From Ashinkailepas kermadecensis (taxonomy: Eukaryota > Arthropoda > Thecostraca > Neolepadidae), in assembly GCA_034440615.1 (NCBI GenBank), contig JAOTOM010004384.1, positions 124,001 through 188,000 on the forward strand: a stretch of 64,000 bases of DNA, read 5' to 3'. The notes under the pieces were generated by a model, which was not told where the DNA came from, did no database searches, and was given only the letters and a program-made list of their open reading frames with translations. Positions within the stretch are counted from its first letter, which is position 1. Each line of letters starts with the position of its first letter. The translations under genes and the position numbers were made by a program. Below, one piece after another: positions 55,416 to 64,000 of the stretch.

Positions 55416-58400
55416 TACGAGAAAGACGACTGGTGCTGAGGTTTGCATGCCAACCGGACGTGCACGGGTTGTAGACGTGTTGTGCCTTACCCTGATTTGG
55501 GAAGCCTTGCCGTGTTTATATGGCGTCTAGGTGTCATATTCTTCGTTGCTGTGAGTAAGATTATCATGTTACATGTACAAAACTATGAATCAGTGATATA
55601 AAACGTACTTCTGAGGCGACGCTAACCTAAGGCAACGTCCATTGATGCATGTCGAATTTTGTGATCAATGTGCACTCATTGATTTGTGTGTGCATAAGTA
55701 TGTATTCATATGGTTTTCATTCCATGATGGTGTATCTTGGCAGCACGGCCAGTGTTTTCTCGCAATATTATCAGTAATTGCATGCTACTGCAGCTGTGCG
55801 TGCTGTGCAGCGCGATTTAGTGTTGCCAGATGTCTCGGGGGCTTGCTGCGAATTTGCGTGTGGTGGCTATCGCAAAGTTACTGTTTGCTGCGTGTTTCAG
55901 CTACTTGAAATCCACACTGCGAGTTTTCCTGGTGTGCTAAATTGGTATTTACTTGGAATACGGAGTCCACTGTGCGGCAAGGTTCACGCTGTTATCCAGC
56001 CTAAAAGGACGCTAAATTTATGTTGGTGGATTAATTGTGTGTGTCGTTGGGCCGACAATTTCCGATAGTTAACAGCCACGGCACTAGACAGGTGTCTGGT
56101 GATCACCTGTCCCCGCCGACAACAGTTCACAATACAACTGAGTGACGTGAGACGACTGAGATGTCCCGAGGTCTATCTCAGAACAGAACAATGACGGGTC
56201 GGAACTGTACAGAGATGCTTGGGGGGCAGTTGGAGGAAACTTCAGGTGTTTATTATGTGATTTCACCGCAACATTTGCTTTGTCGGAGAGAAACGCTGGG
56301 AGCGATTCGCAGCCAGAGCGTTCAGGTACTGTGAGTAGCAAGTTCTAATAATCAGTTGGATAGTCGATGTTGACCGATGAAGCCAATCATCTGGACGAGA
56401 GTAAATTAATTGAATATTCAGATTCGTGTATTGGCGTAACATCGATGGCTTGTCATGTTCGCAAGTCATTTGTATATACAACGGGAAGATAAATATTGAT
56501 CTTCACCATAGATGATGAAAACCATTCACACACTGGTCAAATGTTTGGATGCTTAGTAAAACTTGTGCAATTGTGGGGTACATTCATCAGTTTGTACCTA
56601 CTGCACTCAGAAGCAAACATCACTGTGGTAAGGGGCGGCTCGAAACCAATGTTGGTATGCAATACTTCTTATTCTCGCATGCCCAAAGCCCGAGCGATCT
56701 TTCGGATTTCGGTACAACTTGTGTCTACTCAGGCACTGCATCGTTTTCAAGACCGTTTTCCTCCCCCACCCCCACCCCAACAAATGACCGGCTGGGAATG
56801 TTTTTGTAGGCGACATCACAAAATTCAACGCGCCGAAAATGTGCGATTATTCGGCTACCTTAGTTCGAATAATGGCGGATTAACGGTTTTATCGATTGGC
56901 ACTCGATGGTAAGTTGCGAAGGTATAATGTATTTCATAGAAATGAACAGGTTGTACTTTTTGGGGAAATAAGAATGGACGTTTAGTTCTAGTTCGACTCT
57001 GTGTTCCCGTTCGATTATCATTGACTTAGCAAACGAATGATAGCTCGTTTTCAATGTCTTACCAGACAACCGGCGGCAGTGACCTCTGACGCAACACTTC
57101 GGGCACCTCACGCTGCCGTCCTGGCCGGCTCGGGTCGCGTCCGACGGCTGAGTGGCAGCCGTCGACAGTCGAGTCCGCGCAAACCGAGCACGCCGTGGGC
57201 CAGTATGTGGTACACTCGATAGCACATGATTGGCATCGCTCCCAGCACAATTACAAGACATCACTCATTCATTATAAGAACACTTCCGTAAAAATATGTT
57301 CAACCAAACGATCAGCATCTAGGACTTGCATAAAGTTAAGCAATAAGCTCGCTCAATGACTATTAAACAATTCGACCTATGGGGAAAAAAGAGGAGAGGA
57401 GAGGAAGAGTGAAAAAGAGAGAAAGATAGAGAGGAGGAAAAGAGAGAAATGAGTGAGACAGGGTTAGCTAGATAGCTAGATAACGAGAGAGGGGAGGAAT
57501 GGAAAAGCGGACAGAGTGGGGGAGAGAGCCTGTCCCTGGGTTTTGCCCCTCGTCGGTGTAGTTCCATTTTTACAATCCTGGCTGTTATAGTGGCTATCTT
57601 GAAGAAAACAAACAGTTGAAGTATTTGATGTAGACTGTAGCGATATAAGCGTGTTTGCTTTTTTTTTGTTCCGGTTGTTCCTATGAACTGAAGAATTGCT
57701 GCACCCAACTTAACCCTTCCACTGCCACAGCCGGTCTGCCGATTTTTCATGTATCGCCGAAAAGTGTGTAACAAGTCTCCGATGGGGCGCCGATTGACAG
57801 TCTCTAAAGAGGGGTCGCCATCCGACCTCACGTCCAGTCTGCATGCCTGAGCCCCTCGCGCCAGTTCGGCGGTCGGAGGGCGCCGCCTTCCGTGGCGCTG
57901 GTGGCGGTCGGAGGAGCCGGGCTGTCCTCCAGCTATGGCACGACTGACCAGCACGGCGTTTAGCGATCGAGCCCAAAACGGAGCTGCAAATGTTTGGAAC
58001 TGTTGGCAGATTGCAGCGCAATGCTGATTTTGGAAGCCTGATTCCCATGTTGATCTGCTAGATACCGTAGCTGATGGATAGGACATGTGTATCCGATTCA
58101 CCTAGCTATCCACAGTATCCAAGCATAGTTCTCTGAAAACTTGCTGAATGTACCTACGGCGGCATTTTAGTATGCTGAAATGGTAATGGCCTGTATGGCG
58201 TATCACTGCGACTTCTCCAACACATTTTGTGAGCCTTGAAAAAGACTCTGTTTGGATCGTGGGTCTTCTCATGATACCAGCCGAGCCCCTTTCAAGGCTC
58301 ACCACAATATGTGTTCGAGGGGGCCCAGTAATGCGGTGTGCCATCCATTGCCTTTCAACGCATCTGAATATGCTCGTAGTTATGACATATGACTTACATC

Positions 58401-59490
58401 AATGCTCAAAGCATTTGCGCATCATGAGGCTTATATATCGATCCAGCACACCAATTGGACAGTCGCTTTTGTAGTCCAGTATCGTACTGCTGTACCGATG
58501 TAGGTACAAGAAGATAATAGCCACAGTGCGTGAGGGCATGTATCGTGGAATAAATAGATAAGATCACACAATGAGGACGACAGTTGGAGGGGACAGTTAT
58601 CGGCTCGTCGTTCAATGCCTTTAGAACGTTCGTTTTTCTCACCTACACGGGCCGGTTACCATAACGAGATTGTCTACCCCGCATATCGCCGCACTAAATG
58701 TTGGAATATAATTGTATATATGCACAAAGACGCAGCCAGGATCTTATAAAGTAGGAGCGACCTAAAAATGTACCGATACAGAAAACGCTTTCGGCGCGCG
58801 AAGCACGGTAAAGTGTATTTGAGTATACAAAAATGTATATATATATATATATATAAATGTGTGTGTATGTATCAATCTAGGATGATTCTAATCCCGGGGA
58901 TGATGATTCGTCTTCCGCCTCCAATTCAGCCAGAACAAATCTGACCGCTGCAAAATTATTGTGAGTTGATACAAGTCCAATGCTTGGATCTTTCATAGGG
59001 AGGTTAAATGGTAATGTCGCAGTTATTATCGTGTTCACAAGAAATTAATTATTTTGAAGCACTGAGCTATAGTCTTTTCTTATTGAGACATAACATTGCG
59101 TACGCAACATAATATATGTAAGTCGAAAAGCAAGTACACAACGTGGAGAACATGGATGCGTAAGCCGGATTATTTATATCATGCTTTATATGAAATGATA
59201 GGTCTTAATGAGCTGGATACATCTTTAACAAGCATGAATAGAAGACAGGCGTCATGTTTCAATGATAATCTGTATATAATCTGATATCTGATCAGATCTG
59301 ATAATCAATGATAATTCAATGATAACCTGAACACGATCCTAATTACCCCCTCCCAAATTATGTGCGATGGACTTCTCGAGCCTCACTCGTCCTCCCATCT
59401 ATACGCTCCCATTCCAATGCCCATCCCAGCTCAACATCCATGTCCTTCACGTAGCCTTGAAACACCAACTATCCCTACTATGAACAGGTA
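55416..59490. other. No confirmed gene
   Basis: Includes a (TA)n run at about 58835-58855 and a pyrimidine/purine-rich stretch at 57375-57530. A GC-rich candidate terminal exon lies at 57064-57222. A 260-codon minus-strand ORF at 57319-58101 has no recognisable domain and is probably chance. Confidence 0.5.
57064..57222 (+). other. Candidate terminal coding exon (unassigned)
   Basis: A GC-rich island in AT-rich DNA. It starts right after a CTTACCAG acceptor and is open to a TAG at 57220 in the frame reading QPAAVTSDATLRAPH..., ending STPWASMWYTR. Arg/Ser/Pro-rich, no domain recognised. Partner exons were not found. Confidence 0.25.
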
Positions 59491-60138
59491 GGACAACTCC
59501 CCCGGTCCTGCCCACCAGCTCAGTTTTATCGGGGTAGTCGCGCCCCCTCGGCCCGTCCCCCGGGGTTGACGGAGTCCTGGAGGCTGAGGTCTCCCGTTGC
59601 ACGGTGCTAGTTGCGACGGGGATCAAGACGCCTCTTTAGTCCCGATATCCCGGAGGGGCGGGCGAGCCCGTATGATGCGGGTCAAGTGGCTGGCCGCCTC
59701 GGGCCGGGGGCCTGGGTTTTCCCAGTGTCTGCCGGCCCGGTCGATTGGGGTCAAGGGGTGGGCGGCGCTGCTAGTACGGTCGGGGTTGTGAGTCTCTCTC
59801 TCCCGGCCGTGTGAAAGCGCCACCTGTCCCGTATAGCTCCTCGGGCGCCTTGCGTCCTCCCGTTCGCGGTACTCAGGCGTCCCCCCAGTAGGGCCCTATG
59901 CGGAGGGGCGCTCGAGGAGCCGAAACGAAAAAACAGCACATGGCACCAACAACAACAAAAAACCGCTCCTGGTCCCTCTCGTGAGGGCCAGGCAGCACCA
60001 AGATGTTTTCCGCTATTCTTCAGGTCCTCATTTTTTCAGAGACGAAAGCCGAACCGGTCGCCCTTTCAGAGACGAAATGGATGCGACCCGTTCGGAAAAA
60101 AATTATTCGATGCGAAAAATTGAAGGATGGAGCGTTGG

Positions 60139-60287
60139 TCAAGGGGTAAGATGCTCGGCTCACAATCGAAAGGTTGTGGGTTCGAGTCTCACCTGTCGCT
60201 ACTCTTCGCCCGCGACCAATCGGCGTGAGAGATTGGCGACGCTATATGACTCAACGGTCGACGTGTCTTAAAAACCAATAACCAACC
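60139..60287 (+). mobile_element. SINE inserted in LINE ORF1, 16-bp target duplication
   Basis: 5'-truncated copy of the 46747 family (starts TCAAGGGGTAAGATGC, ends AATAACCAACC). The LINE sequence AAGGATGGAGCGTTGG is duplicated at 60123-60138 and 60288-60303, which proves a retroposition event into a pre-existing ORF1. Confidence 0.92.
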
Positions 60288-60299
60288 AAGGATGGAGCG

Positions 60300-61787
60300 T
60301 TGGAGGTCGAGTTTGCGGTAGCGGAGGAGGCCGAGAGAGCGCTGTTGATGACTGAGTGTATATTCGATGTACGGAAGGGAAGCAAGCATGTATATGAAAC
60401 TATTCCAATTCATGTAGAAGCACACAAAACCAAGAACTCATCGCGAGGACTCATCAACTGTTTTGATTTGAGAGATGTGTCGGAGGAGGAAATTGTAGAT
60501 GGCCTATCGGAGTTTGGGGCAACGAAGGCAAGGAAAATGAATGTGAGGAAGGGCTCAGAGATGATTTTAACAAACAACGTAATATTAACCTTTAACGACT
60601 CAGATCTTCCTACGGAAATCCGTTTGGGCTATGTTCGTGTGAAGGTTCCAGTTTTTATTCCCAACCCCATGAGATGTTTTCAATATCAACGAGATGGACA
60701 CACCAGCCAGTACTGCCGAGATGGACACACCGGCCAGTACTGCCGAGATGGACACACCGGCCAGTACTGCCGAGATGGACACACCGGCCAGTACTGCCGA
60801 GATGGACACACCGTCCAGTACTGCCGAGATGGACACACCAGCCAGTACTGCCGAGATGGACACACCGGCCAGTACTGCCGAGATGGACACACCGGCCAGT
60901 ACTGCCGAGATGGACACACCGGCCAGTACTGCCGAGATGGACACACCGGCCAGTACTGCCGGGATGGACACACCGGCCAGTACTGCCGAGATGGACACAC
61001 CGGCCAGTACTGCCGAGATGGACACACCGGCCAGTACTGCCGAGATGGACACACCAGCCAGTACTGCCGAGATGGACACACCGGCCAGTACTGCCGAGAT
61101 GGACACACCGGCCAGTACTGCCGAGATGGACACACCGGCCAGTACTGCCGGGATGGACACACCGGCCAGTACTGCCGAGATGGACACACCGGCCAGTACT
61201 GCCGAGATGGACACACCGTCCAGTACTGCCGAGATGGACACACCAGCCAGTACTGCCGAGATGGACACACCGGCCAGTACTGCCGAGATGGACACACCGG
61301 CCAGTACTGCCGAGATGGACACACCGGCCAGTACTGCCGAGATGGACACACCGGCCAGTACTGCCGAGATGGACACACCGTCCAGTACTGCCGAGATGGA
61401 CACACCGGCCAGTACTGCCGAGATGGACACACCAGCCAGTACTGCCGAGATGGACACACCGGCCAGTACTGCCGAGATGGACACACCAGCCAGTACTGCC
61501 GAGATGGACACACCGGCCAGTACTGCCGAGATGGACACACCAGCCAGTACTGCCGAGATGGACACACCAGCCAGTACTGCCGAGATGGACACACCGGCCA
61601 GTACTGCCGAGATGGACACACCGGCCAGTTCTGCCGAAATCACCCTATGTGTGGCAAGTACGTGTCAGTTGAACACGCAAGTGAGGCCTGCACTTCCGAG
61701 ATGCATAATTGTGTGAACTGTGGCAGGGGACAGAATCCCACACTTCGTACGATCGGACCTGCCCAATTTACACAAAAGAGAAGGTAA
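60300..61787 (+). pseudogene. LINE ORF1 (gag-like) with expanded zinc knuckle
   Basis: After the SINE the frame reads LEVEFAVAEEAERALL, YETIPIHVEAHKT, GLINCFDLRDVSEEEI and RLGYVRVKVPVFIPNPMRCF, the usual gag-like RRM region leading to a zinc knuckle. Before the SINE, the same frame starts at an ATG at 60081. The knuckle's second Cys is Tyr (CFQY), and then RDGHTGQYC-type units repeat 35 times. Normal knuckle sequence resumes (FCRNHPMCGKY, CTSEMHNCVNCG). A frameshift near 61730 moves the SYDRTCPIYTKEK continuation into another frame. It is inactive. Confidence 0.85.
60690..61634 (+). repeat. 27-bp minisatellite, 35 units
   Basis: Exactly 945 bases, that is 35 x 27, with every unit the same length. 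The consensus begins CGAGATGGACACACCGGCCA; variation is almost confined to CCGGCC/CCAGCC/CCGTCC and GAGATGG/GGGATGG. The nine-codon period keeps several frames open on both strands, so the long ORFs in other frames are artefacts. Confidence 0.97.
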
Positions 61788-62077
61788 TTATATCAATTAA
61801 GCACACACAAAGAGTAACGTTTCGGGAGGCGAGAGATATTTACGAACAAACTCATAAAGTATCGTGCACGTCCAATGTTATAAATACCGTGTCGATTCCA
61901 CAGAACACTCAGTCTGATAGATCTTCTGAGTTGATCGAGAAGCTGTCGGTCCTTCTCCGAGCCTTTGGAGCGCCTCTCGAGTCGCCAGCGAGGCGAGGAT
62001 GGCCAACCCAAAGGGACGAGGACGCGACCGAGGTACCACCTACGAGTGGACGCGTCGTTCATCAGGAGACCTCCTGA
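61709..62077 (+). pseudogene. LINE ORF1 continuation after frameshift
   Basis: SYDRTCPIYTKEKVIISIK and VTFREARDIYEQ follow the last knuckle in gag-like ORF1 proteins. Here they are in a different frame from the repeat-bearing ORF, which ends at 61787. TGA at 62075. Confidence 0.75.
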
Positions 62078-62739
62078 TCAACGTTAGGGGGTGGAGAGTG
62101 GACGCTCGCTCAGCGGTCTAAGAGGCCTCCTCGGTCCTGTTCACCAAATTCCAGCTCCTCCCCATCTACCCATCCACCTACCTCGAAGTCCTCACCTCTC
62201 ACTTCCCATCGCCCCCCCCCCCCCAACCCACCCTCGCCTCCCATACGCACCACCACTACCTCCAAATCTCTCCTTTCCACCTCCTCCCTGCCTGACCCTT
62301 CTTCCCTTCCGGTGAGCCCCACCCTCAACATCCACTTCTGCACCTTCATCGCCATCGAGAAACACCTGAACAATCCAAATTACAGATATCAACCTCCACT
62401 ACCAGGAGGCCGAGAGGCGCGCCCGCGAGGCGAAGCGGGCGCGGCTTGCTCAAATGGAGAGGGCCCGGGCGACAAGCCGCCAAGGTCCTGATAGGGCTCC
62501 TCCCCAAGGCCAGCTGCCCCATGCTGCTTTTGCGTCTCCGAAAACCCCATCTCATATATACTGGCTTTCTCTTCCGTCTTAGGGCCTCCTCCCATTTTCT
62601 GGGGCCTCCCTTCCCGTATTGGGGCCTCCTTTGCAATCATGTCCGCCAGTGTAATGTGGCATAGCATCTATTGTGTAGGTATGTTTAGGTGTGTGACTTG
62701 GGCGTATGTAACTGCGCATGTTAGAACTCTAGAAGGCCC

Positions 62740-62824
62740 GAGTATAATGTTATCATATATCTAGATCATATATAATGATAGATATAGATCATATATCTAG
62801 ATCATATGTATAATGTTATCATAT
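62740..62824. repeat. AT-rich palindromic patch
   Basis: ATAATGTTATCATAT occurs at both ends of the patch; between them ATATATCTAGATCATATATA and related strings are self-complementary. Confidence 0.7.
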
Positions 62825-62880
62825 GGGCGCTAAATGATCAAATCTGGTCGATGCGCCCAAAAACCCAAGTAACAACAATC
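62825..62880 (+). repeat. LINE/SINE 3' hairpin tail copy
   Basis: GGGCGCTAAATGATC, GGTCGATGCGCCCAAAAACC, CAAGTAACAACAATC. Both hairpin arms intact. It directly follows the AT-rich palindromic patch. Confidence 0.75.
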
Positions 62881-64000
62881 GATGGGTGCCGCCAACCCAT
62901 CGATCACCGGTCCCTACTCCACGGGTGGAGGGAATTACAGAAAGTTACTCGATTCGGTAAGCTGGGGTTGGGCAGAAAGTTACTCGATTCACACTCCAGA
63001 AGGCAAAGGGAGCAATCAAGCACTGCAGGCCCAGCCGTACCATTCTGATGTCTTTGCTGTGCCACAGATGCAAGCTTAACCGGGTTTAAAACATATTTAT
63101 CACGTTTATGCTGACGTAACCGTAAATGCCAAAATATTGGTAGGTTCCACTGGAATGTTCGCACATTCCTGCTTTAATCTTCTTCGTATTCATCAACTAT
63201 AGAAACTACTAGGTACTGTTGCACCTGTTAGTATTAGTACCCAGACCATAGTGGTCGAGGCGCCCTAAAGCCATAAATAACTTCATCTGCTTTGTTCCTG
63301 AACCTGTGACTTGAGAGCAAAAATGCCACCATAGGAAATCAGCACCGTAAGATGGTCACTGGCGGATTCAAGGGGGGAGGGGGGCAACTTTGGCACTAAA
63401 GTGACATATTTAAATCTAAGAACATTTTATTGCATAAATATTGTCTGAAGCAAATCCGACGACTGTTGGCTGTTCAAATCCAATGAGATTTTTCTTCTAA
63501 ATTTGAGACATTTGTATTCCCTCCGCAAGCTAGGCTTTTGGATCCCCCTGCAGTTGGCCACGCGAGGGATCGACCTTCCCTTCCCCACGGCTCTTCTAGA
63601 CCAACTAACACATCCTCGAGAAACTTTAGTAGGTATATGTTATTACCTTCTTTTTTTATTGTTGAGTGAAATAAGGATGTGATTAAAACAGGAACGGGAA
63701 CGTAGTTTCAGGATATGCACAAATATGTGACACATATGCGTCTGTTCATTCATAGCTCAGTCGAATACAACGGCAAAGATCGGGTCAGAATTATGTTGCA
63801 ACGGTGCGAGAACTTGCGCATTAAGTATACATTTAAGTATTCTACGACAATTGTATCATTGTTGCCATAGAAAAAAAATTACATGCGCAATATATTAATT
63901 AATAATAGAATAACATAATAAACCAGAGGCAAACAGCCCCAAATACTCTATGGAAATAGGCTTTATTTTTGCATCTCTTGCATAGGCTTGGTCAGCCGGA
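62881..64000. other. No gene recognised
   Basis: A duplicated AGAAAGTTACTCGATTC lies at about 62939 and 62975. A degenerate hairpin-tail-like GGTCGAGGCGCCCTAAAG is near 63252. Nothing else seen. Confidence 0.5.

Larger units (their letters stand above)
59490..62660 (+). mobile_element. Second LINE, ORF1-bearing 5' part
   Basis: A GC-rich 5' UTR-like stretch (59510-60000) is followed by a gag-like ORF1 interrupted by a SINE and a huge minisatellite, then a pyrimidine-rich linker. A short coding-like end (QEAERRAREAKRARLAQM and a TAG near 62581) follows. No endonuclease or reverse transcriptase is seen, so the element is incomplete. Confidence 0.65.

Noticed and set aside
57319..58101. 260-codon minus-strand ORF
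   Set aside because: Low-complexity Ser/Leu/Phe-rich C-terminus over a purine/pyrimidine tract, no domain, no splice context.
60690..61634. CRISPR-like array
   Set aside because: The 27-bp units are directly adjacent with no spacers, lie in a LINE ORF1, and the window is eukaryotic.
60600..61716. Several long ORFs in other frames and on the minus strand (up to 347 codons)
   Set aside because: They are artefacts of the 27-bp repeat, whose length is a multiple of three.

Overview
The window is eukaryotic nuclear DNA, most likely from an arthropod. Host genes are split by GT-AG introns. Most of the DNA is made of non-LTR retrotransposons (LINEs), tRNA-headed SINEs, terminal-inverted-repeat elements and minisatellites, and short CCTAA-type runs are scattered through it. 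The host exons are GC-rich in otherwise AT-rich DNA. The lineage within arthropods cannot be fixed from the sequence; a crustacean is only a guess.

Three host genes can be assembled by joining exons. (1) The 5' part of a TIPRL/TIP41-like gene (PP2A-family phosphatase regulator) lies on the minus strand at 3413-7249; its remaining exons lie beyond position 1. (2) A complete three-exon short-chain dehydrogenase/reductase of the retinol-dehydrogenase type lies on the plus strand at 38316-40693 (338 aa). (3) A complete five-exon DHHC palmitoyltransferase resembling ZDHHC23 lies on the plus strand at 44485-55317 (384 aa), and all four of its introns are phase 2.

From 13.4 to 30.2 kb there is a head-to-tail array of three copies (A, B, C) of one two-ORF LINE. 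ORF1 is a gag-like protein with three zinc knuckles. ORF2 carries an APE endonuclease, a YADD reverse transcriptase, RNase H and a C-terminal zinc motif. ORF1 and ORF2 overlap at a TAATG in every copy. Copy A has an apparently full-length ORF2 (1245 aa). Copy B has an 88-codon in-frame deletion. Copy C has a stop codon, a frameshift and a lost 3' end, and its ORF1 is clearly diverged while its 5' UTR and ORF2 remain almost identical to A and B. In all three copies the conserved AUG lies out of frame with the main ORF1.

From 30.8 to 34.0 kb there is a cluster of short inverted-repeat elements. A second LINE (59.5-62.6 kb) has its ORF1 interrupted by a SINE with a 16-bp target duplication, and its zinc knuckle is expanded into 35 exact-length 27-bp repeats. 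Other relics are a fold-back LINE fragment with an esterase-type ORF1 end inside ZDHHC23 intron 1, and a LINE 3' end at 4.6-5.2 kb. The hairpin tail of that LINE recurs at several other places.

The most unusual recurring pattern is at splice sites. In the TIPRL-like gene and in the ZDHHC23-like gene, an intronic minisatellite runs straight into a 3' splice site, and its units carry copies of the acceptor and the first bases of the exon.
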